From Verticillium longisporum (taxonomy: Eukaryota > Ascomycota > Sordariomycetes > Glomerellales > Plectosphaerellaceae), in the NCBI GenBank assembly GCA_019188255.1, contig JAETXT010000005.1:4898001-4962000 (forward strand): 64,000 nt of DNA, given 5' to 3'. Of this stretch, positions 32,701 to 46,264 are shown piece by piece (the stretch's first letter is position 1; each line of letters begins with the position of its first letter). The notes beneath the pieces were generated by a model. The model saw only the letters and a list, made by a program, of their open reading frames with translations, was not told the DNA's origin and did not search any database. The translations under genes were made by a program, and so were the position numbers.

Positions 32701-34109
32701 AGTAACTGTGCCTCAAGACGTAGACAAACCTCCCCCCTACCTGCACCTCCACCGAAGCAGTCAGGTTCCTGGCGCAGGGCTGGCCCGGGACTGAAAGGTG
32801 AGGGAGGGAGGCAAAGCAAGGGACTGCAAGGGGGAACAGGGCAAGGCAACAGGGGGGACCGAAGCAGAGGGGGTGTGCCCGTAACACAACGTGCTGGAAG
32901 ATCTGGGGGCAAGCGGCGAGATAGCATCATATCTCTTGAGCCAAGTAGCCATTTTGGAGCTAAAGCGAAGCTTGTGAAAAGTACCGCGTTTGTACCTCTT
33001 CTCCAGAGATACCTCGAGTTTGTGAGCACTTGTTGTATGGTCACCGAAAGAGGACTGGATCGGAGGCGACTCCATTCATTCATGAAAAGACCATTTTTTC
33101 TTCCCCTTTCCAATGCTTCTCGAAGGGTGTCATGACTACGGACGGCGTCTTTGTGGATTCACTTTGCTTCTGAGGGTGGGTGGCCGGTGCTCCTGGTTGC
33201 TTGCGCTTCTGGCTCCTGGGTTGCCGCGGATCTATCGCCGACGGACGAAGCGCCAGATGAGGCCTCGACGAAGAGCCATGAGCCACAGGGGGTCGCTGTC
33301 GGCTTTAAGAGGGGCCACAATTTGCTCTTCAGCTCTTGGCTGAGGAAACCCGTGATGGTGGGATGCTAATACGGCACGGGTGCGATGATGGCCTTGCCGT
33401 GGGCGTCGGAGTTAGGTGGGGAAAGACGTGGCATAGGCCTGACTCGATGATGCCCTCCGACTCCTTGTTTCTCTTCCACATTTTTTCCAGAAGCCCCCAT
33501 CTCGCCCCTCTCTGCCCCCCCAAATGCTCCCAGGTCTGCCATCTCCGCCTTGGCCACCCCAACCCAAGGCAGGGACGAGCTATGTGATGATAGTTCCGGC
33601 GATGGAGGCCGGACTTGTCCGACCGGCGGGGGCCACAGCGTAACCTCGAAAGATGCGAGCCGCTGAGTCGCGCCACGTGAAATGCCGATATTTGGCCGAT
33701 TGCGAAGGCCCCAACTCTCGCCGCCCTTCCAGGTTCTCCCAGCCTCGACTGACTGCGATGATGGAGAGAGCCGCAACAACGTCGATTTGAGCCGCTCGGG
33801 CGGCCTCGTCATCACGACGCCTCCATCGGACTCCGGGCTCCATGCACGGCCGAGCATACAATGCACGCTTCCAATCATGCCGCTTCCAAGTCAAGTCGGG
33901 ACCAGAGCGAAAGTAAATGTGCGTGTGTGCGCGTCTGTCTTCGCAATGCAATGTGGGGGTTCGATTTCCTTGTCGGACCGACGTGCGAATGCACCGAGGC
34001 GGTGCCCTGTCAGCGGATGCGGCAGCGCCCATGCAACCGAGAGCCAAGCCAAGTAAGTACCTTACTCACAAGGCGAGGAGGGACGGCTGGGGTTCAGGCG
34101 GCCATCTCG
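29783..34109. other. 4.3-kb gene-poor region
   Basis: No gene recognised despite many overlapping ORFs on both strands. It contains an AAG microsatellite at 30910-30946. Composition is mixed, and no frame shows biased amino-acid content, splice signals joining to another frame, or a family motif. Noncoding RNA genes cannot be excluded. Confidence 0.45.
30910..30946. repeat. (AAG)n microsatellite
   Basis: About 12 uninterrupted AGA/AAG units in noncoding DNA. The poly-Lys and poly-Leu ORFs across it are artefacts. Confidence 0.95.
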
Positions 34110-35983
34110 TTATCGCCGGTCTGTGCCGCTGTTCAGCGAATCCGGCCCGGCACTTGCACCGTCCAATCCACCTTGCTGGCGAGGGCCAGGGCCAAGCTCG
34201 TCCTCGGCTTCGGACCCATCGCCGCTATCTCGGTCATTCACAAGGCCCCCGTCGTCTTCACTGTCCTGCACCACCCTGTCGCCGCCAGCCTCGTCATCAT
34301 CATTCTCACCATCATCTTCATCGTACAGGCCGTGGTTGACGCCGAGGAGCAGGTCCTCGCTGCCTTGAGTCTGTGGTGGGACTGGCGCTGCCGCGTCGTC
34401 GTCCACTTCCCAGCCGTAGTCTCCTTCACCTTCGTCGCTGTCTGGCACCTCGAGGCCTGCATCGTCAATCTTGCGCTTTCGCCTTGGTGTGCTTGTCAAG
34501 ACCACCGATGGCTGACTAGCATCATACTCAAGGGCGATTAGGCCGGCCTGTCCAGCATTGTGTGTCAGCAAAAGGGATCCCCCTTGCCAAATGGGGCTCG
34601 AAGGAGTCGCGCCAATGCGCCTACTAACCGCCTCAATGCGAAATGCGGCCGCACTCGATACCGCTTCAGACCCAGCTCTGCCCTCCAGCTTCTGCACACC
34701 CGCAAGGCATACCGTGCTCGGACTACCGTCTTTCCAGGCCCAGTCCTTGAAGACGACAAGCCGAGTAGATACGCCCTGTTCCCAGACGTTGGCATTGATG
34801 GCTGGCACCAGGGTCGCGCCGCTCTCCGCCTGCATCTTGGTTGCGCACTGCGTGAGCACCACAGCTGCACAGTTGCGCGTCGCTGCCAGCTTCTGCAGTG
34901 CGCTGACGACGTGCTGCAGCGTCTGGAGACGGCGGGCTGCCAGGCTGGGACCTGTGACATGTCAGCGGATTTTTGTCTCGCCGCCAACGGCCACACAGCG
35001 CGCCGCGTCACGACGTACCCTTTCCCAGCTGCGGTCCGGGTCTATGTTCCGAGCTCTTGGGGAAAGCATGATTGACAAGCGTTGACAGCGAACTGACTAC
35101 CACCACGGCTGTGTCCTTGGGCAGCGTAGTCGCCGTCGGCCTGCACAGGAGGGCAATCAGATGCGCCAAGGTCGGACAGGAATAGTGCGTAAACTTTTCG
35201 GCGATGAGCCCAGATGTCGTCGGCTCCGAGGCTGAGCCCGTGCTACGAGCTTCACGTATAGCTTGTGCCACATCCTTAAGGCGCTGCCCGCAGACCGAAA
35301 ATGAACAGTCTGCCGAGGTGGTCAATCTTGTGGTACATTCACGCTCGAGCACATGCCTCAATGGGCAAAGCAAAAAAGACTTGACGATGCGAAGCAGGAG
35401 GAGGAGGAGGAGAACCCACCAACCCACACAGCGGCGTGCCCGTCTGATAACGCATTGGCTACGAGCTGGATACTTTGACGCCCCCCCTTTCAGTCAGTTC
35501 GAAACGTTCGTGATGGCGGGCGGGGTAATGGACTTGAGGGGAAGGGCGTAAATGAATCGTCTTACCCAAGTGCCGTCTTCCCCACGCCCGGAGGACCCCA
35601 GATCTCAGCGACCTGCCCTCGCGGAATGCCTCCCGCGCGCTTCGATGCCGCCGTCGGCCGATGATGATCATCACATGCCGCCGACGCGGACCCGAGAGCT
35701 TCGTCCAGATCCGGCAGGCCGGTGGAAACGTATCTTGACGTGGCGTCATCGAGATCCTCCAGAGCATCCGCGGCCGAAACCGTCGGCAGGCGATCTACAT
35801 CCTCTCTTGATCAGCAAGGTTGAAAGGGGTCCCAGAGACTCGAGGAGACCGATGACGAGGCCGTTGAGGGGGGGGGGAAGGAAGGTATGATCCGGGTCGA
35901 GAGGGGTCGATCAACGTACGCGTAGCTGTTAGATCAAAGCTCGCCTCATCTTGGCCATGGATCGAGTGATACTTGTCCATCAT
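34110..35983 (-). CDS. RAD51-family recombination protein (Rad55/RAD51D-like paralogue)
   Basis: Reconstructed on the complement from exons 35920-35983, 35566-35803, 35424-35472, 35019-35379 and 34110-34951 (517 aa, phases consistent). The RecA core starts at STGLPDLDEAL and has GGIPRGQVAEIWGPPGVGKT (Walker A). DTAVVVVSSLSTLVNHAF occupies the Walker B position. CAAVVLTQCATKMQ and VWEQGVSTRLVVFKDWAW follow, as in RAD51 paralogues that mediate homologous recombination. The exon 3/4 join (44-bp intron, 35380-35423) is the weakest part. An unusual Asp/Glu-rich tail of about 100 residues follows the core. I cannot say which paralogue it is. Confidence 0.78.
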
Positions 35984-38900
35984 CGAATGATGCCTGGAAA
36001 ATCGAGGGACGCCGCCAGCGCAGCTTCGTTGACGCAGTGAAGATATTCTGCCCGAATACGTTGGGGACACAGTGTTGTGCAATTGATTCCCGCACATGCC
36101 TTCCACTCGAGGCAGCCAGAACGCAATGACATCAGGAGAGGGCGCGCCACAAGCGCAAACAGCCACAAGCTTGAGCCACATCTATCCTCCTCCTGGTTCC
36201 GTTTCGGTCTCTGTGGGCGCGCAACATCATCGTGTCCTCAAATGTCGCCTTGCTCTCTTTCACATGACGATCGTCTCGCTATCAATCCAAGTCTGCCTGA
36301 CATTCTTTCTTAAATTTACCGTGGGTCGGACCCATTCGTCTCGTTCCCCAGATGGAGGCTTGGTTATCCGTCAGGAAAGCCGACCGAACCGAGCACATGC
36401 TTTGGCTTTGTACTGAACACCAAGCCTTCTTCTCCAGGTTTCACACGCCCCCCCATCAAGCCCCCCAACGCCCCTGTGGAACCTTATATTCCAAAACCTG
36501 GAGATTTCATCATTTGTGGGGGTTTGCTTCGAAAAGGGGGCCCGGCTGAGTCCTCGGCTTTTCGGTTTCAAGGTTCGAGCGTGTGTCGGGGGCAGAGGGT
36601 TCTTCCGTGACTCCTCGTCGCGCCGACGCTCAGGCTATCTCGGTCGTGGCTTCACCGAAGCGCTACAAGCCACGCAGGGGTCCGACACGATACCCTCATT
36701 TCCCATTCTGTGCCCGCTTTCCACCCGATTAGCACAGCTGATGAGGCCACGAGGAGGGGGAAAGAGGGGAGACATTCCACCATAGTGCTATCCACTCTGC
36801 GTGGTTGAATCTTCCAAGCTTCGCCTTCGGGGGGAACCAGCCGATACTGCGATTGTGGAGGAGCCGATCCCCGCGAAACCCAAGATGAGATGGTGCAAGT
36901 TGGTCGGTCTACGGGGTCGCCGAGCCTCCACACTGAGCAAGCGGCCAGCTTTCCCAGTCGTTGCTAGAGACCGACAGTCTGGTTCATCCCCACGAGAGCC
37001 AAGGGGGATGGCCTGGTGGCACGGCGTCGTCGGCGCGAGATAGCCGCCATGGACCTGAGAAGCTGGCCTGGCCGCTTCCTCTCCCCCCTCCCTCCGCTGG
37101 CATGTCGTTTCGACCACAACCAACACACATGATGAGTGTCGCGGCATCGTGGCCCTGGGAATCGGGACACCTACCCACCCCAGCCTGTTCTGGCAGGTCT
37201 GGCCTATTTCTCCGCACCGCGCCAAACCCATTCCACATCGGGTCAGCCTCGAATCCTTGCTCAGATCAATACGGGCGCTTTTGGCCGGGAAATTTGAATA
37301 GGCGACACTCCGCCGTCAAATGCGCACCTATCACCCTCTTTTACCCCGAGCCAAGATAGGTTTTGCGCCTCAGGGATGGGCCTTGTCGCAGGGCGCAATG
37401 CCTTCGAGCCCCAAACTTCCATCTATGCAGGGTTTGGGGTACATGGAGTCTTTGTCGACTCTGGAGAAGCAATAGTTGAGCCGACGGATGCTTCAGGGCG
37501 CGCACTACCGCAGCAACTGCGACATGAGAGCTGTCACCACACTGAATGCGAGCAATTCGGCGATGTGACGGGATACAAACCCAACTTGATTCGAACAGTG
37601 CAATCATCAACTCGTCGTACCCCCCAGACTTGCCTGGGTCCTTCACCTGTGTGGAGCAAACAAAGTGTAGGGAATGGGGGGCCACAGTGGCTGGGCGGCG
37701 TTTCTGGTCGGGATTCCGAATTTGACGACGAATCCATCAACACAACACTGGAATGGAGGGGGTGTCTCCCCCTCCATCTGCATCTGCAGGCACTTCCAGA
37801 AGTTCTGATGCCATGATGGGGCGAAGGGACGCCTCAAAGCAGTGCCGACACCGTGGCGCAATTCCGGCGGTTTTCCTGAGCGGACTGGGCAGAGAGGAAT
37901 GCAACGTGTGTCCCGTCAATCCGTTTGTGGGCTGGTCTGGCCTCTCTTGGTCAGTGATGCCAACCACGGCTCAATTTTCGGGAGAAAGGGACCGTCTACC
38001 CTGTCCGCCTCAATGAGGCTCTTATCTGCCACGCTGGCCTGACATGTGATGGATACCTTGATGAGATGGATATCCACACGAAAGGATCACCCCTGGCGCC
38101 CACTACATGTACACGACATGCATGTTTGATCGTTGCGAGGTTGGTGGGAGGGACCGTCTGATGAAAATTTTCCCTCTTCCTGAAAGGGCTGGTTGGTGCA
38201 ATGGCACTGGCCACTGCAAAAGACTGACCGCCTTCTGCTGGTGAGCCACTTTGCAGGGCGTCTGTTGAGATAATGAGCGGTTTTGTGACGATGCAGTCGG
38301 GCCATCTCGGAGCCTCATCTCAGAGCACACAAAGTAGGCGGAGAATTGCGGGATCCACAGAGTCTGGCATGAGAAACAAGCCCAGCCGGGGCTCCGCTTG
38401 AGCAAAGGGTGTGTCAATATCTCTCCCCACAGTTGCCCATCATTATCGTCGTTGCACTTGACCCAGAATCGACCGACGATATCCCCGTGTCATTCCCAAG
38501 GAAGCCCAACGCTGGCCACCAAACACCGCTACCAGATTGACCTAGTCTGTCAACGGAGTCGTTGCAGGGCACAAGAAACGAGCGCAAGCAAAGCTGTGAC
38601 ACTCCGAATCTCTAATCTGTGTGTGAGATGCCTGAAATGGACATGCGCAAGCGCAAGCGTACTTTGGCAAGCCGGCTTGACTCGCCAGCTGCGAGGTGAG
38701 AATTTGCGAGTGACGTACCGTCGCCTTGGCTTTTAGAGGGCTTGCGGGGTTTGGGCATGGAAGAGGGAGGCAAAAAGCAGGACGTCTGGGGAAGCTTGGG
38801 CAGATCCAGCCACGTTGATCACGGCATTCCCTTTTCTAGCTCGCTTCTCGTCCTGGCCGTTGTTCCGTTGCCCTGACTCGTAGGACAGGGCGACGAAGCA

Positions 38901-41900
38901 GGGCCAAGCAGCGCCGAGCCACCTTTCGCGTTCGCAAGCCTTCCTCGAGGAGCCCCCGTTGGAGTCTTCTGGCTTGGAGGCTATCTCTCCAACTCACTGG
39001 TCCGTCTAGCCCACAAGCGCATTTATGCCTCTGTCCCCAGAGGTGCACAAGCCATCCTTCGACGGACAAATTGTTCTGCGCAGAAGCGATTGGTGGCCCG
39101 GCTTTCTCCCCGCCCGGCCAAAGGATTCGCGTCTCGTTCTCGTTGTCGCAGTCAGGTGCCTTGCATATTTGTTTCGGAAGTCAAGTCCTTCGAGGCCGTG
39201 ACTCGAGACCGATGCTACGTCGAACAAGCATGCCCAGGTAGTGGTACTAAATCGACTTTGCAAGTCGCTGATTTCAGCCAGCGACCAGCGTTACACCGCG
39301 TGTCATTTCATGCGAGATGATCGCAACCCCACGACAGCCATCGGAGCTTTTTTTTCTTCTGGTGTGTGGTGACCCCGCCATCAAGCATCTGGAGTGGTGT
39401 GATTCTCCGCAATCTCCAGAGTAAAACCGGCCGATGCGCTATGGCAGCGATCGTCCCCTTCATGATGAACGCCATTTATCTTGCTCGTCGTTCATGCGAA
39501 GCAGCAATCTGTCAGAGTCACTGCCTGCGCTTCGTTGGGTAGCTCTATGGAAGAAACTTTCGCATATAGAAAACGCATGAATGTAAAGGGGGCTGTGAGG
39601 GCTCTGTGTTGTCCGCATTGACCCGCCTGTTCCGTTCCCGGCTGCCCCTTGCCGAGGGCTCACAGTCTGAGCAATGCCAGCGAAGCGAACAGTGAGTTGG
39701 CTTCGGGTCTTACTTTCGGTCGACAGGAACAAACATTGAACAGAGCGACGCTGCTCCGTTCTACCCTATAGTCATGCTTGCGTGGTTCGACTTTTGCGCA
39801 GCATTGCAGACACGCTACGGTTCCACTTGGCAAATGATGGGTTCTCGGCAGTCTCGTAAACATCGCATTTTGTTACTGCACGATAACTAAAAAAGATTGT
39901 CAATAACGATGGGTTACTTGCATTTGGCGCTCGCCAGGAACATTCTGAAATGCACCATTGGCGGGGCTGTTGAACATGAGACTAGGTAGGCTCGATGTAT
40001 TGACAGCTGCTGCAACTGCTCCACCATTGGGGGGTGAGCAAACAAACGAATGCAACACTTGCCCAAAACTGCTCGGAGGAAACAATTACTTTCCCGTGAC
40101 CATTTTCTCATTTCTCTCAGATGACAGCTGGCCTTGCTATTGAGGATCCGCTGAAGCGATGCACATCCTCACGTTAGCAGTACCACCAGGAATCTGTCAG
40201 CGCTTGCCAAATATTGTAAGTTGTGGCGCTAGACCGTCTCCAGCGAGAGTTGATCCCATTCAAGAGAGGGGCGGCAAATCATGGGCAGAGCAGCCCTGGC
40301 GGCTTTGGAGAGGACGTCTTGAGGGCGGGCGCGGAGCGGCGGCACGGCACCAATGAGATCCGGATTCAGAGGCTCGTGGCGTTTGACAGCACTGACCTTG
40401 TCAATTCTCTGTCGCAGCCAAAAAGGGGGCCAACGATAACCCCCACGCCCATTCTGGGGTTGGATGGGCATCAGCGGAAGGACCCCTGCTATCTGCTCGG
40501 GTGAGCGACAGCCATAACCACCCCCTTGGCAGCACTGACGCCTCGAAGGGGGAACCTACCGCCCTGTGGCGAAAGAGGAAGCGTTCCCGGCTTTCCGCCA
40601 ACTCAGGAGTGTGGGAGAGGGGAACGGGTTCTGGTTCGTGCCTTTGCTTGAGTGACTGAAGAAGCTTCGGCAGCGCCGGCTTACCCTTTCCCCGGAGACA
40701 CGATGCGGAAAGGCCAAAAGAAATCTCTGTCGCATAGATTTGCCTTACGAGAGTAGAGCCGAATAGAGTCCCGTTATGTGGATGAGAGCTCGACCTTGAC
40801 ACACCGAGCGTAACCTGGCGAGCCTCGCGCAAGGACCAGTGCAGCAGTCGACCCCTGTGGTAACTATCTGAGACCCACTGCGGGTAAAACGAGCTGAGAA
40901 AGGCCGAGGGTAATAGATCTTGGCTTTAGTCTGAGATTCCCGACCGGATAATAGTTTCGCTGTCGGGCTATGATTACCGAGCGCTGCCCGAAGTTCACGT
41001 ACGGCCGACCCTCAAATGGAATAGGCTATGAGTAGGAGCCGAGCCGACCACATAGTCGTTCTAACTGACAGCTGCCTCGGTAGCGCACTTCACTGTGGTT
41101 TTCCTTCGACTAGCCACACCTAGGCTGACTATTCTGTGGCGGAGGGCATGTCTCCTCCGGGGCTCGGAAATTCCGATTTGGAGCATGTGGCCACTGAGCT
41201 CCCGCTGCTGGCTAGCATGAAGGAGGTGAGCCGGATGGCATTTCTTTCGGCGCTTCTCGCGGTATTGATAGCAGAGCTGAATGAAGTAGCTGAATATGCC
41301 TTCACAGCTTTGGCGCGCGTGAGCAAAAGGCCAAGCGCACGTCTTCATAGTGATCCCATATCATAGTGCAAGGGATCGGATGAACAGCAAGCGAAGCGTC
41401 AACCAACCCAGGCCCCAGCATGGCTGCCGGGCGGTCAATCTATTCAGCGGATCCCCAGCCAGATATGCGCGAAGGGTCCTTCTGGTGTTGGTCGAAGATC
41501 AGCATGGGGCTGGTTGATCTGGCTTCACTGGCGAGGATACTCGCCCACTCTTTCGAACGCATGAGACTGTTGGCACACTAAACCATCCTTTCGCAGGTTG
41601 AGTGGAATTACTGATTCGTACTGGGTGAGTTGAGGGGTATCGTTTGGCCTCTGCGATGCTTGACCTGAGACCAGGTTTGGAGATTGTAGGCACAAGCATC
41701 CTTCGGCCTGCCGTCCGTGGCCACCGTGCCAAGCATGGGTTGTCCGGGGTCGTATGTCGCGATTCCAGATCCGAGCCACTTCTGAAGTAGTATGGGCGGA
41801 CGGAGAAGGAAGGGTTGTCCCACCTGAATAATGAGCCGGCTGATCGTCCTCCCACGGCCTGTTCTCAGTCACGACAAGAACCAACGAAGTGTCTGCCAAG

Positions 41901-42358
41901 ATATAACACCACCAGGAGTGGCACTCAACAACACGTTTGTCAGACGAAGCTGGATGGCTGAATGATTGCCACCGGCTGCAATACCTCACGGCTGCCAGAC
42001 TAGCACCAAATGTTTTTGCCCGCTGTTTCGACGACGATCAGGATCGTAGGGTGTTGAAGCAAGTGATGATATGTGTCTTGGGAAATGCCGTCTGCCTGGG
42101 GCGTGACGCGCAAGAGTCTCAGAGGCTGCTGATCACTGTGAGGGCCTAGCCATGTTTGTGTAGACGAGTCGAGCAACTGGCTGAGACGCCCAAAAGTCTG
42201 TCCTGCCGTTGTCGTCTTGTTTGCTCAAGCCACCCTTCCCCGGATTCCTGTCATGTCAGGAGACGCAGGATCCCGTGGGTGACCCTGGTGGCGCTATCAG
42301 CAAAGCGGCGGGCGGAATGGTGTCATTGGAGGGCAGGCAGCCAGACGACTAGCCTATG

Positions 42359-42382
42359 GAGAGAGAGAGAGAGAGAGAGAGG
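42359..42382. repeat. (GA)n microsatellite
   Basis: About 11 GA units in noncoding DNA. Confidence 0.95.
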
Positions 42383-43119
42383 CAGTCAACCCGCGAAACG
42401 ATGCACCGGGCAAGTCGGCCTCCAAGCCGCACACTGGCGTGGAGTGGCCGAGTAACAAGACGTATTGGACGTGCACTGCCCAGCACCCAATCACATGGAT
42501 AAAACTCGAGACCGGCATGTCTTTGGTGTGCTATTGAGCCATCATGGCATAGACATGGGTGATGGGACCCTGGGGGGCAGCCCTCCTCGCCTTTTACCCC
42601 CGCGATCTCTGGTTTTGGCCGGTCCACGATAGGGAGGTGGGAGGTGGCCGGTGGGCTGGCGCTTGTCTAGACAGTTCCGGATCCGGGCGTGGACGTGGAG
42701 GGGATAGCAGGGGTACAGACGCGAGTTGAGGCAATGTGTGGAGGGCCGAGATTGAGAGACGAAGCAGAGATGCTAGACCGAGGCCTCACCAGGAAGGTCT
42801 CCGGGGGTCGTCGCTGAAAACGAGCCGACCGAGAGAACGTGTAGGCAGGACGAGGGTCAACGGAGAATGATGACTGGTGGACTGGAGAGAGTGAAAGTCA
42901 GTGAAGGAGTGGAAGAAGCCGGGCGGCACGCCTCCACCGAGGTCCCCAGACCAGACTAATCTCACCCCCGTCTTTCCCCACCGAGGCATCACGGCATTAC
43001 AGGGCCCTGCCAGGTGCCTGCCTCTGATGCCTGCCTCTGATCCCTGACGACACCCCCCTCGTGAGATCCGGGAGACAGCCTGCAGTGTGGATCACCCACC
43101 ACCACGCTCAGTGCTCCCT

Positions 43120-43198
43120 CCCCACCTATTTTCATCCCTGCCCTCCCCACTTCCCCGACCCAGCTTCCCTCAGAAATCTCGGCCCCCGTCCCCTCCAC
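43120..43198 (+). promoter_or_regulatory. Cluster of CreA-type sites (complement of SYGGRG) upstream of creA
   Basis: CCCCAC occurs at 43120-43125 and 43145-43150, and CTCCAC at 43193-43198. These match the complement of the known CreA consensus SYGGRG, and closely spaced pairs are the functional form. They lie about 820-890 bases before the creA ATG, so autoregulation is plausible. The motif is short and the region is C-rich, so chance matches are likely. Confidence 0.3.
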
Positions 43199-44012
43199 CC
43201 CCCAAAGGCCCCCAGACACCAGACGCCAGGCAAAAATAGGAAGGGAAAGGGAAAAAGAAAAAACTCAGTTGAGCAAGGCGAACTGGCAAGGAAGGAAGTA
43301 CCTGTGCCAGAGGGTACCAACCTCGGCGCGCCCACGTCCTTCCCATTCAGACATTCAGAACTCACACCCCCCCCCCGGGCGTCTAACCGCTCTTCCCTGA
43401 CGGCTTCTGGTTTCCCTAGCCAATTCCGCCCCCGTATCTTTCAAGTACCTCACCCTCCACTGTCCAGGACCTACTTCCCTGGCCAGCTCTGACTGTAGTG
43501 AACAACTGTGGGAGGGCCGAGTGAGCCCACTGTTGCCCACTACTTACCCACCGCCTACAACGCACCGACGCCCCCTTGGCCAGAAACCAGACACCAGACA
43601 CCAGACACGCCAGCTGCGTTCTTTTAAAACTAAAGCCCCATCCCTCCTTCCCGCCGGAAAGGAAAAGGGATTGCTCTTGCTCCTCTTGAAAAAATCGGTA
43701 CCCCCATCTAGCAGCACCAAGCATCCGTCATCACCCACCACCCCGTCTCCACACCCCAAGCCCAAGGCAGTCAGCCCCAGAAACGATAAGACGACCTGCA
43801 CCCCCCAAAACCACTGCCTGGATCTCTCTACCCACCACAAACCTGAACTTCAACTCCACCACCACTATCCAGTCCTCTCTCGTTCTGAATACGGTAATCG
43901 AACAAGCACGATACAACCAGTTCATCTCAGAGCTGGCCACATCAACAGAATCGGCAGTCTTTTGTCGATTAACCCACCAACATTTACCTACTAAGCATAC
44001 CGAGCAAGCACC

Positions 44013-45200
44013 ATGTTCGGCAACCTCTTGAATCCCGAGTCGGAGGAGGCTGCCCCTGCGCCTCAGTACCAGCAGCAGCAGACCGAAGGTGACAGCCTGG
44101 GCTCTGTTCAGCAACTGAAGCCCAACGGCCCTCTTCCAGGTGCCCAGTCAACTGAGGCGCCTGGCGAGCTGCCCCGTCCCTACAAGTGCCCTCTCTGCGA
44201 CAAGGCTTTCCACCGTCTTGAGCATCAGACGAGACACATCCGCACCCACACGGGCGAGAAGCCGCACGCCTGCCAGTTCCCTGGCTGCAGCAAGAAGTTC
44301 TCCCGCTCTGACGAGCTGACCCGTCACTCGCGAATCCACAGCAACCCCAACTCAAGGCGAGGAAAGAACCAGTACTACTCGGGACTCCAGTCGCACATGC
44401 ACTCGGAGAACATGATGCCACCTCCCAAGACGATCCGCTCGGCGCCCACCTCGAGCCTGTCTTCGCCCAACGTCTCCCCGCCTCACTCCTACTCCCAGTT
44501 TGCGCTGCCCACGCACTCTACTCTCCACCACTACGGTCGCGGACCCCAGGCCAACCCCAACATGGACATTTCTATCCTGGCCAAGGCTGCGAACAAGGTC
44601 GAGCGCGAGACCCTGGCAGCGCCTCCTCACTTCCGCCACCACCCCTACATGCACAGCGCCCGCGGCCACCCTTCGCTGTCTGCGTACCACATGTCAAGGT
44701 CTCACTCGAACGAAGAGCACGGCGACGACCACTACTCGACTGCCTACAGGCACGCGAAGCGATCACGTCCCAACTCGCCCAACTCGACAGCTCCCTCGTC
44801 GCCAACCTTCTCTCACGACTCGCTCTCTCCTACGCCTGACCACACGCCCATTGCCACGCCCGCCCACTCACCTCGTCTCCGCCCCTCTGACAACGACGTC
44901 AAGCTGCCTCCCTTCCGCAACCTGTCCCTGCAGCCGACGTTGCAGCCCGCCCTGGGAGTCCTTGAGCCCAGGCCCGAGGCGCCGTTCCACAGCCCGCCTC
45001 AGGCTCCCGCCGGCAGCGCTCCCACTCGCAGCAACGGTGTCTCTCTCAGCGACATCATCAGCAGCCCAGACGCCAGCCGCAAGCTGCCCGTGCCCAAGAT
45101 TGGTGTTCACGAACTGCTGACGAGCAACGAGGGCTTCAACAGCGGCAGGAGCTCGACCACGGGCAGCCTTGCCGGCGGCGATCTTATGGATCGGATGTAA
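44013..45200 (+). CDS. creA: Carbon catabolite repressor CreA/Cre1 (C2H2 zinc finger)
   Basis: Nuclear repressor that shuts off alternative carbon-use genes when glucose is available. Intronless, 395 aa. Two C2H2 fingers lie at residues 57-79 ([19 protein letters not shown]) and 85-109 ([19 protein letters not shown]), identical in pattern to Mig1/CreA. Downstream are Ser/Pro-rich segments, a basic [10 protein letters not shown], the conserved [15 protein letters not shown] repression segment and a C-terminal block from GVSLSDII to GVHELL. The N-terminus is short: it begins MFGNLLNPE, where other Cre1 proteins have a longer lead into FSNLLNP. The long leader suggests translational or multi-start control. 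Confidence 0.95.
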   Translation: MFGNLLNPESEEAAPAPQYQQQQTEGDSLGSVQQLKPNGPLPGAQSTEAPGELPRPYKCPLCDKAFHRLEHQTRHIRTHTGEKPHACQFPGCSKKFSRSDELTRHSRIHSNPNSRRGKNQYYSGLQSHMHSENMMPPPKTIRSAPTSSLSSPNVSPPHSYSQFALPTHSTLHHYGRGPQANPNMDISILAKAANKVERETLAAPPHFRHHPYMHSARGHPSLSAYHMSRSHSNEEHGDDHYSTAYRHAKRSRPNSPNSTAPSSPTFSHDSLSPTPDHTPIATPAHSPRLRPSDNDVKLPPFRNLSLQPTLQPALGVLEPRPEAPFHSPPQAPAGSAPTRSNGVSLSDIISSPDASRKLPVPKIGVHELLTSNEGFNSGRSSTTGSLAGGDLMDRM

Positions 45201-46246
45201 TTTCGGCACGACAAGACACATTCGAGACGACTTTTTACGAACTGGGCAAGAATGTCCCCATACAACACGGATATAGACTGGCGTCATTGCACTTTTTCTC
45301 TACTCCATCGGAAGCGTGACGGGCCTCCTGCTTCCTCTTAATTCATACAAACGAAAACCCTCTCTCCTCTCAGCAGCGCCCAATCGGCGATTAACGCGAG
45401 AGTGTTTGGCTATGCCCGGCAGCGGTGCAAGACTCTTGAGCTACGCATGGGCGCGAACTGCGGACTTCTTTTCTCTTCTCGCCCACCAGAGGGTGGGCTT
45501 GTTTGCAAGCGGGCTTATGAACGGATATCACACACAACACAACATATAGAAGGCGGGTTATGGGCTCGACGGTATACACGGCTCATCAAGGGGCCTCGGG
45601 GCATGGCAGGCGACGGGTACATGTTTTTCCCCTTTGGGTCGAAGGACCCAGTGTCAGACGAGTTTTGGGTTTTTTCTATTTTCTCTTACGTTTATCGGTT
45701 CTGGGCTTTGTACTAGGTCGCCGCCTGCAATGGCTGGCTTGACAACCTTTTAGCGCCTCTCATGTAGACCTCTGTTTCGAGGGCCCTTTACTTTCCAAGA
45801 ATCTGATGGTTCTCCTCTCAAACCTGTGGCAACGTGTGAAAACAAAACCTGGCAAATTCGTATACGTGCTCGTAAACAGCATGCCCTCGACCCACGACGT
45901 GGCCTACGGCGGCTACTTAGGCGGTAGGCAGCTGCAGTCGTGCAACATTGGTGCGAGGGTAGTCAGGCAATAATGACGGGCATCTGCACCGGCTGGGGCA
46001 TGACACTGGCTCAGCCCTGACCGAAATATCCGTCCCATCCCCCCCGTCCATCCAGGGACGAGAAACGAGAGCCGCAAGCAGCAGATCTCTGTTCATCCAT
46101 GTAGGGTACGTAACAAGAGGGTCAGGACTCGGACCTGACGAGTGTCATGAGTGAGTCAAACGGCCCTGGAGATTTTCAACTACCTAGCCAAGTCTGAGAT
46201 AGTTCATGGCTCAGGCCCAGCCTGTGATCATCACGTTTGTGATCGA

Positions 46247-46264
46247 CTCTCTCTCTCTCTCTCT
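46247..46264. repeat. (CT)n microsatellite
   Basis: About nine CT units in noncoding DNA downstream of creA. Confidence 0.9.

Larger units (their letters stand above)
35984..44012. other. 8-kb gene-poor region upstream of creA
   Basis: No protein gene recognised. The last 900 bases (43100-44012) are strongly pyrimidine-rich on the plus strand and look like the creA promoter and long 5' leader. It also contains a GA microsatellite at 42359-42382. ORFs elsewhere are short and carry no motif. Long noncoding transcripts are possible but not visible from sequence. Confidence 0.45.

Noticed and set aside
40840..41060. Stem-loop-rich stretch considered as a 5S rRNA or other structured RNA
   Set aside because: The hairpin CCCGAC/GTCGGG is present, but no 5S internal control region or tRNA boxes could be found.
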